Notes: generated by a model from the sequence alone, not told the origin. Numbered from the stretch's first letter, positions 48,342 to 57,093 are shown. The stretch is 64,000 nt of DNA from Gelidibacter japonicus (GCF_010725055.1 NZ_BJKB01000004.1:1-64000), one strand, 5' to 3'. Numbers and translations are program-made.

Positions 48342-48737
48342 ATGGAAGAAAGTCATAGACAGAAAAAAATAGGAGGCATTTTGCAGGTAGACTTGGTAGA
48401 CGTGCTTCAAGGTGCAGCCACTAAAGGTGGTATGCGCGGCATCATCATTTCAGTAAGTAAGGTGAATGTAACGGCCGATTTATCATTGGCCAAAGTATAT
48501 TTAAGTATTTTTCCTAATAAGGCAGCTGCAGATTTGCTGGTCGGGATCCGTTCCAACACGGCGTTGATTCGTCATGAATTGGCACAACGCACGAGACATC
48601 AACTCCGTAGAATGCCCAACTTGGAGTTTTTTATTGATGATTCCCTCGAATATATTGAGCGTATTGATAAATCTTTAAGAGGCGAAGAGAACCCAATCAG
48701 GGACGCTGATTTACTGGACAAACGTAAAAAAAAGTAA
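48342..48737 (+). CDS. rbfA: ribosome-binding factor A
   Basis: 131 residues. It helps 16S rRNA 5'-end maturation and 30S assembly. The KH-like fold is recognised by VDLVDVLQGAATKGGMRGIIISVSKVNVTADLSLAKVYLSIFP and the late RHQLRRMPNLEFFIDDSLEYIERIDKSL motif. The next gene begins at the base after its stop. Confidence 0.95.
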   Translation: MEESHRQKKIGGILQVDLVDVLQGAATKGGMRGIIISVSKVNVTADLSLAKVYLSIFPNKAAADLLVGIRSNTALIRHELAQRTRHQLRRMPNLEFFIDDSLEYIERIDKSLRGEENPIRDADLLDKRKKK

Positions 48738-49940
48738 TTGAATTTTTCGCTTTACATCGCTAAGCGATACCTCTTTACCAAAAGCAGTAATAATGCCATC
48801 AATATCATGACCATTATTGCTGCTTCTGGTGTGGTGGTTGCCGCTGCGGCTTTGTTTATTGTTCTTTCAGGATTCGCAGGCTTAAAGGATTTTAGCCTTG
48901 AATTTTCTTCTTTTGTAGATCCTGACCTCAAAATTCTTCCTGCTCAAGGAAAATCATTTTTACTTACGGAAAAAGACTCCACTACATTATCAAAAATCGA
49001 GGGAATTGCATCCTATTCGAGAATCATTGAGGAACGGATCATTATAGAATTCGATAATAAGAATTTATTGGCTTCCTTAAAAGGGGTGGATGAACATTAT
49101 TTGGAGGTGACCAGCATTGATTCCATGATCATCCAAGGCCAATGGTTTGAAAAAGGCAGTGGCCAATTGGTTTCCGGCTGGGGCATTGCACACAAACTAT
49201 CTTTTGGGGTGTTGGATTATGGAAAAGCGCTCAACATCTACGTTCCTAAGCCGGGAGTTGGGCAGATCACTTCAATAAAAGGGGCTTTTAATTCCTTGAA
49301 CATGGTCAATATTGGCGTTTTTGATGTGAATGAAGATCTCAACGGTACTTATGTTTATACCGATATCGTAAACGCACGCTACTTGATGGATTACGCCAAC
49401 AATCAAGTGACCAGCATTGAAATAAAACTTCAGCCAAATGTTGATGAAAGAACAGTTAGAAAAGCTATTTTACATCATTTCGATACCGATGTCATTATCA
49501 AGAATAGAGCACAACTGAACGATTCACTCTACAAGATGTTAAATACTGAAAATTTGGTGGTCTATCTCATTTTTACTTTGGTGATCATCATCGCCTTATT
49601 TAATGTGATTGGCGCTTTGATCATGATGATATTGGATAAAAAAGGTTCCTTGCATACCCTTTATAATATTGGTGCAACAACCAAAGATATCCGACGTGTG
49701 TTCTTCCTTCAGGGGAGTTTAATGACTATTTTAGGTGGATTTGCCGGTGTTTTGATCGGTCTTATCCTTGTGGTGCTGCAACAGCAATTCGCATGGGTAA
49801 TGATCACACCTTCGCTCCCATATCCCGTTAAAATTCAAATCGTGAATATTCTATTGGTTTTGGTAACCATTGCGGTTTTAGGATTGATCGCTTCCAAGAT
49901 TGCTTCCGAACGGATCAATGAAAAGTTGATTAGGAATTAG
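48738..49940 (+). CDS. LolC/LolE-type ABC transporter permease
   Basis: 400 residues beginning with TTG directly after the rbfA stop; MNFSLYIAKRYLFTKSSNNAINIMT is the standard N-terminus of this family in Bacteroidetes. One membrane helix near 20-45, a large periplasmic domain, then three helices (about 270-390) of the FtsX type. It probably belongs to the machinery that releases lipoproteins from the inner membrane. No ATPase partner is adjacent; in Bacteroidetes it is often elsewhere. Immediately after its TAG begins a heptanucleotide repeat. Confidence 0.88.
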   Translation: MNFSLYIAKRYLFTKSSNNAINIMTIIAASGVVVAAAALFIVLSGFAGLKDFSLEFSSFVDPDLKILPAQGKSFLLTEKDSTTLSKIEGIASYSRIIEERIIIEFDNKNLLASLKGVDEHYLEVTSIDSMIIQGQWFEKGSGQLVSGWGIAHKLSFGVLDYGKALNIYVPKPGVGQITSIKGAFNSLNMVNIGVFDVNEDLNGTYVYTDIVNARYLMDYANNQVTSIEIKLQPNVDERTVRKAILHHFDTDVIIKNRAQLNDSLYKMLNTENLVVYLIFTLVIIIALFNVIGALIMMILDKKGSLHTLYNIGATTKDIRRVFFLQGSLMTILGGFAGVLIGLILVVLQQQFAWVMITPSLPYPVKIQIVNILLVLVTIAVLGLIASKIASERINEKLIRN

Positions 49941-50042
49941 GGTTCGGGGTTCGGGGTTCCGAGTTTCAAGATTCAGGGTTCAAGATTCAAGATTCAGGAT
50001 TCAGGATTCAGGATTCAAGATTCAAGATTCAAGATTCAAGAT
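49941..50042 (+). repeat. heptanucleotide tandem repeat (consensus RGATTCA)
   Basis: Fourteen 7-base units run from 49941 to 50038, drifting from GGTTCGG in the first copies to AGATTCA/GGATTCA in the last nine. It begins at the base after the stop codon of the permease gene. The remaining spacer to 50258 has short echoes such as CTTCGTGCTTCGTG and CCCAGCTTCCAGC but no gene. Confidence 0.92.
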
Positions 50043-50258
50043 AAATTTTATCGACTCGAGCGTGACTTGGCACTGAAAAACTTACCATTTACTTTTCAAC
50101 TGTATGGAAGGTGAAATCCTTTTGATACTGTTTTTTTTACGATTAAATCTTCCAAAACATCAATCGTCATCAATATTTATAGGTTCAAATGTACTCTACT
50201 ACCCACTACCATCTACCCTCTTCAAACTTCGTGCTTCGTGCTCCCAGCTTCCAGCTAT

Positions 50259-51251
50259 TTACACAAACTCATAGCCAGCAAAAGCTCCCAGCACCTCATC
50301 AAACGCTGCAAATACATCTGACGCGTCGTCACTCGTCACCATTTTAGTACGATATTCCTTAAAGTTTGGAATGCCTTTGAAATAGTTGGTATAATGTCGT
50401 CGGGTTTCAAAAACTCCTAATTTTTCACCTTTCCAATCGATAGCCATTTGAAGATGTCTTCTTGCGGCATCCACGCGTTCTTCCAACGAAACTGGATCCA
50501 AATGTTCACCCGTATTGAAGAAATGTTTGACTTGTTTAAAGAACCAAGGATTCCCGATACTGGCTCGGCCAATCATACACCCATCCAATCCGTAAACATC
50601 ACGCATTTCCATGGCTTTTTCAGGAGTGTCTACATCGCCATTGCCAAAGACAGGGATATGCATGCGCGGGTTATTTTTCACCTCAGCGATTGGTCCCCAA
50701 TCGGCATTGCCTTTATACATTTGCGCGCGCGTGCGTCCATGGATGGAAATAGCCTTGCAACCCACATCCTGCAAACGCTCAGCAACCTCAACAATTCTAA
50801 TCGAATCATGATCCCAACCTAAACGGGTTTTTACGGTGATGGGCAAATTGGTACGTTTAACCATTTCTTCCGTAAGTTTCTCCATCAGGCACACATCTTT
50901 CAAAATGCCCGCACCAGCGCCTTTGCTCACAACTTTTTTTACGGGACAACCAAAATTGATGTCAATAATATCAGGATTGGATTTTTGGACAATATCAATA
51001 GTTTTCAACATGCTGTCCAAGTTGGCTCCAAAAATCTGAATGCCAACTGGGCGCTCTTTTTCGTAGATATCCAATTTCATAATGCTTTTTGCGGCATCAC
51101 GAATCAATCCCTCACTGGAGATAAACTCGGTATACACCACATCGGCACCATTCTCTTTGCACAAGGCTCTGAATGGTGGGTCACTAACGTCTTCCATAGG
51201 TGCCAAAAGCAATGGAAAATTTGGAAGTTGTATGTCGCCTATTTTTATCAC
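50259..51251 (-). CDS. dusB: tRNA-dihydrouridine synthase
   Basis: 330 residues, FMN-dependent TIM barrel. It reduces uridines in tRNA. LAPMEDVSDPPFR (16-28), the catalytic Cys102 in DINFGCPVKKV, KTRLGWD and ISIHGRTRAQMYKG are diagnostic. The DusB subgroup is likely because it is the usual Bacteroidetes copy, but DusB versus DusA/C is not certain. Confidence 0.93.
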   Translation of the reverse strand: MIKIGDIQLPNFPLLLAPMEDVSDPPFRALCKENGADVVYTEFISSEGLIRDAAKSIMKLDIYEKERPVGIQIFGANLDSMLKTIDIVQKSNPDIIDINFGCPVKKVVSKGAGAGILKDVCLMEKLTEEMVKRTNLPITVKTRLGWDHDSIRIVEVAERLQDVGCKAISIHGRTRAQMYKGNADWGPIAEVKNNPRMHIPVFGNGDVDTPEKAMEMRDVYGLDGCMIGRASIGNPWFFKQVKHFFNTGEHLDPVSLEERVDAARRHLQMAIDWKGEKLGVFETRRHYTNYFKGIPNFKEYRTKMVTSDDASDVFAAFDEVLGAFAGYEFV

Positions 51252-51303
51252 TGTATAAATTTTAGTGCAAAATTAGCTTTTTTTCTGCAAATGCAGTTAT
51301 TTA

Positions 51304-51336
51304 AGACCAAACAGGTTTTGGAAACCTGTTTGGTCT
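51304..51336. repeat. 15-bp palindrome upstream of the toxin-antitoxin pair
   Basis: AGACCAAACAGGTTT, TGG, AAACCTGTTTGGTCT. Sister of 31389-31421 with compensating changes in both arms. Confidence 0.85.
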
Positions 51337-51400
51337 ATAGTAATAGATTCTACTTTTTAACCCTTTCATGTTTAATTCTTTTCCTTATAATAATATTTCG

Positions 51401-51408
51401 TAAATTTG
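51401..51408 (+). promoter_or_regulatory. -7 box before the antitoxin gene
   Basis: TAAATTTG matches TAnnTTTG. Transcription would begin close to the ATG at 51414, so the mRNA may have almost no leader. Confidence 0.4.
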
Positions 51409-51413
51409 ATATT

Positions 51414-51656
51414 ATGACTTTAGAAGCTAAAAAATTAGATTTAATAAGTTGGCTGACATCATTGCAAGATGATGCCATCATCGCCCAATTATATGCCATC
51501 AAAAATGATAGCAATTCTGATTGGTATGAGCAACTTTCCAAGGTTCAAAAAAAGCAAATTCAAAAAGGTCTGGACGATTTAGATAATGGCAGAACCATTA
51601 CACACGATGAAGTCATGCTGGCGGCAAGACAGAAAATTGAGCAACTCAAAAAGTAA
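51414..51656 (+). CDS. antitoxin of a type II toxin-antitoxin pair
   Basis: 80 residues (MTLEAKKLDLISWLTSLQDD...). A small acidic-basic helical protein of the addiction-module type common in Bacteroidetes, with the C-terminal ITHDEVMLAARQKIEQLKK helix that would wrap the toxin. Longer reading starting at 50985 would run antisense through dusB and is rejected. The toxin gene begins within three bases of its stop. Confidence 0.75.
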   Translation: MTLEAKKLDLISWLTSLQDDAIIAQLYAIKNDSNSDWYEQLSKVQKKQIQKGLDDLDNGRTITHDEVMLAARQKIEQLKK

Positions 51657-51659
51657 TTG

Positions 51660-51941
51660 ATGCAAATAACTTGGTCTATTGCTGCCAAAAATTCTTACTT
51701 AAATATTATTGAGCAACTATTTGATACATGGAATTTAACCATTATTGAAAGATTTGAAAATCAGGTCAATCTTTTGCTTCATAACCTATCTTTCCATAAT
51801 CATATATGTCCAAAATCGATATTCAAAGATTTACATAAGTGCGTTGTCAATAAGCATATTTCCTTAATATACCGTTTAAAAAATGAAAATTCCATTGAAA
51901 TTGTAATGCTTATTTTTAATAAACGTGACCATGTGTTCTAA
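51660..51941 (+). CDS. RelE/ParE-family toxin
   Basis: 93 residues from ATG 51660. ITWSIAAKNSYLNIIEQLFDTWN matches the N-terminal strand and helices of ParE-like toxins, and KHISLIYRLKNENSIEIVMLIFNKR the C-terminal sheet. RelE proteins cut ribosome-bound mRNA and ParE acts on gyrase; which applies here cannot be told. It follows the antitoxin gene by 3 bases. It looks intact. Confidence 0.8.
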   Translation: MQITWSIAAKNSYLNIIEQLFDTWNLTIIERFENQVNLLLHNLSFHNHICPKSIFKDLHKCVVNKHISLIYRLKNENSIEIVMLIFNKRDHVF

Positions 51942-52067
51942 CCTTTCCGTCTTTAATTCCTTTTCAGGGATTAAAGCTATTTCCCCTTAAAAATCACAAT
52001 TAATTTTTGATACTTTTTATCATGAAATCTCCATTAAGAAGGAATGGATTGATCTCGAATGAACTAG

Positions 52068-52871
52068 ATGAATTCAATGTGGTTTTCAAAATTTATCCTA
52101 AATTTCAAAGTTCTAAACATTGCTATTTTGACCATCCCTTTTGAGCCTTTGCTATTTGGTTACCAAATCAATATCCATTTGATCTTAGAATATTTGGCGT
52201 TTTTTATCGGCTTCCGATATTATTTGTATTTGCGAAAAGGGACTGAAGACTCCATTTCTTCCATGAATCGCTTATCCATCATTTTGGGTGCAGTCATTGG
52301 TGCCTTGATAGGATCTCGATTGGTTGGGTTTTTAGAAAACCCGATATTTGAATTTACTATGGTCAACCTCATTCAGCTTCTAAATACCAAAACCATTATG
52401 GGTGGACTCTTTGGCGGCTTATTGGGTGTTGAGTTGGCAAAAAAAATCATTGGCGAAACCAGCTCTTCTGGCGATTTGTTTACGTTTCCAATTATTGCTG
52501 GCTTATTTATTGGTCGGATTGGCTGTTTTTTATCTGGAATCAATGAGTTCACTTATGGTAAAGTGACTTCATTCTTTATGGGAATGGATTTAGGTGATGG
52601 CTTAAAACGACATCCCATTGCCTTATATGAACTGATGTTTTTAATACTGTTGTTCCTCTTCCTAAAACAGCTCCAAAAACATAAAAATTTAGAAAGTGGC
52701 ATGCTCTTCCAATATTTTATGATCAGCTATTTCAGCTTTCGATTTTTCATCGAATTTATAAAACCTAATATCTTTTTTGTAATTGGATTGAGCAGTATTC
52801 AAATTCTTTGTCTAATTTGTTTGCTTTATTACCACAAAACCATCATAAATCTGTTCCAATATGCCCGTTAG
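52068..52871 (+). CDS. divergent Lgt-family membrane protein (not canonical prolipoprotein diacylglyceryl transferase)
   Basis: 267 residues, about seven membrane helices. Lgt-like features: GSRL (82-85), GRIG (149-152), HPIALYE (182-188) and Tyr221, Arg225 and Glu229, spaced like the E. coli Tyr235, Arg239 and Glu243. Key differences: the histidine of the FHGG motif is replaced by Met111 (TIMGGL), and the Asn of RIGN by Cys153 (RIGCF). A canonical lgt would not lose these, so the substrate or reaction probably differs. The start is uncertain; the first 20 residues may be too long. Its 3' end overlaps the radical SAM gene by 11 bases. First gene of a three-gene cassette. Confidence 0.75.
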   Translation: MNSMWFSKFILNFKVLNIAILTIPFEPLLFGYQINIHLILEYLAFFIGFRYYLYLRKGTEDSISSMNRLSIILGAVIGALIGSRLVGFLENPIFEFTMVNLIQLLNTKTIMGGLFGGLLGVELAKKIIGETSSSGDLFTFPIIAGLFIGRIGCFLSGINEFTYGKVTSFFMGMDLGDGLKRHPIALYELMFLILLFLFLKQLQKHKNLESGMLFQYFMISYFSFRFFIEFIKPNIFFVIGLSSIQILCLICLLYYHKTIINLFQYAR

Positions 52872-54255
52872 AAAATATACTTATTACGATTTCACCTTGA
52901 GTCTTTGTCATGTGTGCTTGAAACGTGTGGATGCCAAGATCGTCTTTGAAAACGGCAATGTGTTTATGCTAAAACGCTGCAATGAACATGGTAACAGTAA
53001 AGTGTTAATAGCCGATGACATTGAATATTACAAGAATATTCGCAACTACAACAAACCCTCTGAAACGCCTTATATTTTCAACACCAAAACGCATTATGGC
53101 TGTCCTTACGACTGCGGCTTGTGTCCCGATCATGAGCAACATTCCTGTTTGAGTATTGTAGAAGTGACGGATCGGTGCAACCTCACCTGCCCTACCTGTT
53201 ATGCCGGTTCTTCCCCTACTTACGGCCGTCATCGGACCTTGGAAGAAATCAAGAAAATGCTTGATGTCATTGTAAAAAACGAGAAAGAGCCTGATGTGGT
53301 TCAAATTTCAGGAGGTGAACCCACCATCCATCCACAATTCTTTGAGATTTTAGATTATGCCAAAACACTTCCCATCCGACATTTGATGCTCAATACCAAT
53401 GGAATAAAAATTGCGAAAGACAAGGCGTTTGCGGCCCGATTAAAAACCTATGCGCCAGACTTCGAAATTTATTTACAGTTCGATTCTTTTGAGGACAGCG
53501 TCTTGCGCGAACTGAGAGGCGCAGATTTGGCAGCCATTCGTCAGCAGGCATTGGATAATTTGAATGAACTGAATCTCTCGACAACCTTGGTCGTTACCCT
53601 TCAGAAAGGTTTAAATGATCATGAAATAGGAAAAATTATAGATTTTGCCCTAAAACAAAAATGCGTGAGGGGCGTAACGCTTCAACCCACGCAAATTGCT
53701 GGCCGACTAGAACATTTTAATCCAGAAACTGATCGGATGACTTTAACGGAAGTGCGACGTAAAATTTTAGAGCAAACAGAGGTTTTCAATGGTGATGATT
53801 TATTACCCGTGCCTTGCAATCCTGATGCTTTGGTTATGGGTTATGCCTTAAAATTAGGTGACGAAGTCTTTCCTTTGACCCGCTATATCAATCCGAATGA
53901 TTTATTGGACAATAGTAAGAATACTATAGTTTATGAACAAGATGAAATGCTGCACGGCAAGATGATCGAGTTGTTCAGTACGGGGAATTCCGTTGAAGTT
54001 GCCGAAGAAAATCTAAAATCGATTATGTGCTGCCTCCCCAATATTGAAGCACCCAATTTAGGTTATGATAACTTGTTTAGGGTGATCATCATGCAATTTA
54101 TTGATGCCTATAATTTTGATGTGCGTGCCATAAAAAAGTCGTGTGTGCATATTGTGAACAAAGATTATAAGATCATTCCTTTTGAAACCATGAACTTGTT
54201 TTACAGAGATGACAAAAAAGACTATTTAGAAATTTTAAAAGTTCAAGCCTTATGA
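52861..54255 (+). CDS. radical SAM enzyme of the Tes (tetraether synthase, MJ0619) family
   Basis: 464 residues. Radical SAM CxxxCxxC at Cys106, Cys110, Cys113, then SGGEPT (150-155). Extra Cys sets: Cys16/Cys19 with Cys40 (knuckle-like, KRCNEHG) and Cys81, Cys85, Cys88 (GCPYDCGLCPDHEQHSC, with Cys96). Further family marks are LQFDS (205-209), QPTQIAGR (275-282), PCNPDA (318-323) and the late CVH...IPFETMNLFYR segment. This multi-cluster layout is that of archaeal Tes, which joins lipid tails by C-C bonds, and its bacterial homologues. It overlaps a divergent Lgt-family gene upstream and a small membrane protein downstream. Substrate unproven; a lipid or lipid-modified protein is the best guess. 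Confidence 0.8.
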   Translation: MPVRKYTYYDFTLSLCHVCLKRVDAKIVFENGNVFMLKRCNEHGNSKVLIADDIEYYKNIRNYNKPSETPYIFNTKTHYGCPYDCGLCPDHEQHSCLSIVEVTDRCNLTCPTCYAGSSPTYGRHRTLEEIKKMLDVIVKNEKEPDVVQISGGEPTIHPQFFEILDYAKTLPIRHLMLNTNGIKIAKDKAFAARLKTYAPDFEIYLQFDSFEDSVLRELRGADLAAIRQQALDNLNELNLSTTLVVTLQKGLNDHEIGKIIDFALKQKCVRGVTLQPTQIAGRLEHFNPETDRMTLTEVRRKILEQTEVFNGDDLLPVPCNPDALVMGYALKLGDEVFPLTRYINPNDLLDNSKNTIVYEQDEMLHGKMIELFSTGNSVEVAEENLKSIMCCLPNIEAPNLGYDNLFRVIIMQFIDAYNFDVRAIKKSCVHIVNKDYKIIPFETMNLFYRDDKKDYLEILKVQAL

Positions 54256-54452
54256 TATTTATAGAACCAAATTTTGATGGTTTGTTGACCGCTCTTATTA
54301 TAATAATGGTAGGGCCTTCAATTGTATTGGCGATTATAGGTAGCATTCTTTATTACAATCAAAAGAGAAAAGCCGCAAAGGTTTTTTTTATTTTGGCCGT
54401 AATTTATCTCGTCATCAGTTTGGGGATATGTGGGGTTCTAATATCGTCTTAA
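54252..54452 (+). CDS. small two-helix membrane protein of the radical SAM cassette
   Basis: 66 residues. Two hydrophobic helices (about 11-35 and 44-64) are joined by a basic turn NQKRKAAK. Its ATG overlaps the radical SAM stop (ATGA), so translation is coupled. No family recognised. A role as membrane partner of the other two proteins is inference. Confidence 0.65.
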   Translation: MIFIEPNFDGLLTALIIIMVGPSIVLAIIGSILYYNQKRKAAKVFFILAVIYLVISLGICGVLISS

Positions 54453-54594
54453 CCAATCTAATTTTTTGATAACTAAACCTATATACTTTCGCCGTTAATG
54501 TGACGACGGGAACCAAATGAGTTCTGGCCAAGGACATCGCATATAAATTACCAGTAGGCTCTTCGCATCTTTCTCCAGGAGATATGGTAGTTTT

Positions 54595-55821
54595 CTAAAA
54601 CTCCAAATCCGCTTCAATTTTTTCGCCATTTCTATCCACTACCACTTTGGTCCGATCACCTTCCTCAAAAACAGAAAGTGCACGCATATAGCCATAAATG
54701 TCGGTAATGGTGCTATCGCCCAATTTAATGACCACGTCACCTTTTAACAATCCCGCTCTGGAGGCAGGCGTGTCTTCCCTCAGCCCATCAATCCGCATGC
54801 CTTTTCCATCAAACAAATAATCTGGTACCACGCCTAAGCCTACTTTAAATCGCGCCATTTCCCCGCTGTCGTCCTTTGTTTTTCTAAAGGCTAATTTTCC
54901 GCTATTGTCAAGCTCTGCAATCACATCAAAAATATAATCTGAAATGAGTTCCATGCCTTCATAATTCAATTTATCGGCATCATCACTCGGTTTGTGGTAA
55001 TCTTCATGTTGTCCAGTAAAGAAGTGAAGCACTGGGATATCGTTTAAATAAAATGAGGTATGGTCAGAGGGGCCTACGCCAGATTCATCTTCAACCAATT
55101 TGAAGCTCTTGTTGACCGCATGCAAGACTTGTTTGAAGCGTGGAGACGTACCAGTACCATATACTGCCAAAGTACTATCGGCTTTTAACCGTCCAACCAT
55201 ATCCATGTTGATCATATAGTTTGCCGTATTGATATCAAAAGTGGGATGTTTCACAAAATAATTACTCCCCAACAGTCCCATCTCTTCTCCCGAAAAGGCC
55301 ATAAATAGGTAATTATTATTCGTGTTCGTTTTTTTTAGTTTTGCGGCTAAATTTAGAAGAACAGCAACGCCACTGGCATTATCGTCAGCGCCATTGTGGA
55401 TGGCTTTATCCTTTTCGCGGTATAATGACCCTTCACCACCATATCCCAAATGATCATAATGGGCGCCAATAATAATTGTATTTTTTGCATTATTATCAAT
55501 ATATCCCAAGACATTGGTACCCGTAATCATGCTGTCGGTGGCTTGGCTTTCAAAAATGACTTCCGCATGCGGATCAGATTTAGGTTTAAAACTAAAGACT
55601 TGGAAATAGCCATCAGTTCCCTTGGGCTGCAACCCCAAAGCTTTGAAACGCTCTGAGATATACTTGGCCGCTTCCTGCTCACCTTTTGTACCGGTTTCTC
55701 TGCCTTCATAGGCATCTGAAGCCAAAACTGCGATATCATCCTTGATGCTTATTTCTTTGACGGTATCTTGTTTGCAAGATGTAATTAAAACTAAAAAAAT
55801 TAATGCTATTATGGATTTCAT
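54595..55821 (-). CDS. M28-family zinc aminopeptidase lipoprotein with C-terminal PDZ domain
   Basis: 408 residues. Signal ends in LITSC, lipidated Cys at 16. Zinc and catalytic residues: HYDHLG, GADDNASG, SGEEMGLLG, NMDMVG and the final HEDYHKPSDD His. A PDZ domain covers about 315-408 (GLREDTPASRAGLLKGDVVIKLG). It acts in the periplasm or at the cell surface on peptides. A TAATTTTG box (55851-55844 on this strand) 22 bases upstream is a likely -7 element. Confidence 0.92.
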   Translation of the reverse strand: MKSIIALIFLVLITSCKQDTVKEISIKDDIAVLASDAYEGRETGTKGEQEAAKYISERFKALGLQPKGTDGYFQVFSFKPKSDPHAEVIFESQATDSMITGTNVLGYIDNNAKNTIIIGAHYDHLGYGGEGSLYREKDKAIHNGADDNASGVAVLLNLAAKLKKTNTNNNYLFMAFSGEEMGLLGSNYFVKHPTFDINTANYMINMDMVGRLKADSTLAVYGTGTSPRFKQVLHAVNKSFKLVEDESGVGPSDHTSFYLNDIPVLHFFTGQHEDYHKPSDDADKLNYEGMELISDYIFDVIAELDNSGKLAFRKTKDDSGEMARFKVGLGVVPDYLFDGKGMRIDGLREDTPASRAGLLKGDVVIKLGDSTITDIYGYMRALSVFEEGDRTKVVVDRNGEKIEADLEF

Positions 55822-55989
55822 GATTATATATGTTAATTTTATACAAAATTAGACATTATTTGTCGTTTTATTATCGAAACCTAAATTGTAAAAATGAAAC
55901 ATTTTAGGTTTTGATGGTTCAGACAGCCCCGATATTTGGCGGGATATTTAATTTATCACACTCAAACCACAGATTTAAACAATCATTTT

Positions 55990-57093
55990 ATGAATCGCTT
56001 ATTTATTGTTCTATTCCTATCCATCGTCGTTACATCTTGTAAAGACGAAAAGAAATCCAGTGCTCCAGTTGTTGAAAATATTGAAAGATCAGATACAGAC
56101 TCGCTGATTTTTCCTGATGAAAAGCATTTCAAATCCTTAAAACAAATCACTTTTGGAGGTGATAATGCTGAAGCGTATTGGAGTTTTGACGATAAGCAAT
56201 TGGTATTCCAATCCAATAACTCCAACTGGAACGTCAATTGTGACCAGATGTTTTTAATGAACGCTGACGATACTTTTGAGGATAAAATGCCACCTATGAT
56301 CAGTACTGGAAAAGGCAGAACAACCTGTGCTTATTTCCTACCTGACAATAAACATATTGTTTACGCCTCTACACATTTAGGTGATGAAGAATGTCCGGAT
56401 GCACCTTTAAAAAAGGACGGAAAATATATTTGGCCCATCTATGATTCCTATGATATTTTTGTTGCCGATTTAGAAGGGAATATCACAGCACAATTGACCA
56501 ATGAACCCGGTTATGATGCCGAAGCTACGGTCTCTCCACAAGGCGATAAAATTGTGTTCACGTCCACTAGAAATGGCGATCTCGATCTCTATACCATGAA
56601 TATCGATGGCTCAGATGTCAAACAGATTACTTTCGAGTTGGGCTATGACGGTGGCGCGTTCTTCTCGCCTGATGGCACAAAACTTATCTTCCGTTCGTCA
56701 CGTCCAAAAACTGATGAAGAAATTGCAGAATACAAAAGCTTGCTCAAAGAAGGTCTGGTACAGCCTACCGAGATGGAACTGTATATCTGTAATGCGGATG
56801 GCAGCGATTTAAGACAGTTGACCAACCTTGGAAATGCCAATTGGAGTCCGTTTTTTCTCCCTGATGGTGAACGTGTTATCTTCTCTTCGAATTTTGAGGC
56901 AGAACGTGGTTTCCCTTTTAATTTATACATCATCGGAATTGATGGCAAAGGATTGGAACGTGTGACCCACAGTGATACCTTTGATGCCTTCCCAGTGTTT
57001 TCAAACGATGGCAAAAAACTCATGTTCTCTTCCAATAGACACAATGGGGGAACTAGGGATACAAATCTGTTTGTTGCAGAATGGCAAGACTGA
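55990..57093 (+). CDS. PD40 (TolB-like) beta-propeller lipoprotein
   Basis: 367 residues from ATG 55990, which gives a lipoprotein signal MNRLFIVLFLSIVVTSC; an open extension of 18 codons upstream lacks this logic. Repeated WD40-like PD40 blades: AEATVSPQGDKIVFTSTRNGDLDLYTMN, GGAFFSPDGTKLIFRSSR, NWSPFFLPDGERVIFSSN and DAFPVFSNDGKKLMFSSNRH. Such propellers bind proteins or glycans at the envelope. The final codons RDTNLFVAEWQD recur, nearly identical, 68 bases downstream. Confidence 0.87.
   Translation: MNRLFIVLFLSIVVTSCKDEKKSSAPVVENIERSDTDSLIFPDEKHFKSLKQITFGGDNAEAYWSFDDKQLVFQSNNSNWNVNCDQMFLMNADDTFEDKMPPMISTGKGRTTCAYFLPDNKHIVYASTHLGDEECPDAPLKKDGKYIWPIYDSYDIFVADLEGNITAQLTNEPGYDAEATVSPQGDKIVFTSTRNGDLDLYTMNIDGSDVKQITFELGYDGGAFFSPDGTKLIFRSSRPKTDEEIAEYKSLLKEGLVQPTEMELYICNADGSDLRQLTNLGNANWSPFFLPDGERVIFSSNFEAERGFPFNLYIIGIDGKGLERVTHSDTFDAFPVFSNDGKKLMFSSNRHNGGTRDTNLFVAEWQD

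Noticed and set aside
50985-51413. Long N-terminal extension of the antitoxin
   Set aside because: It runs antisense through the beginning of dusB; the family-like protein starts at 51414.
52068-52871. Canonical lgt
   Set aside because: The conserved His and Asn of the Lgt active site are replaced, so calling it plain lgt would mislead.
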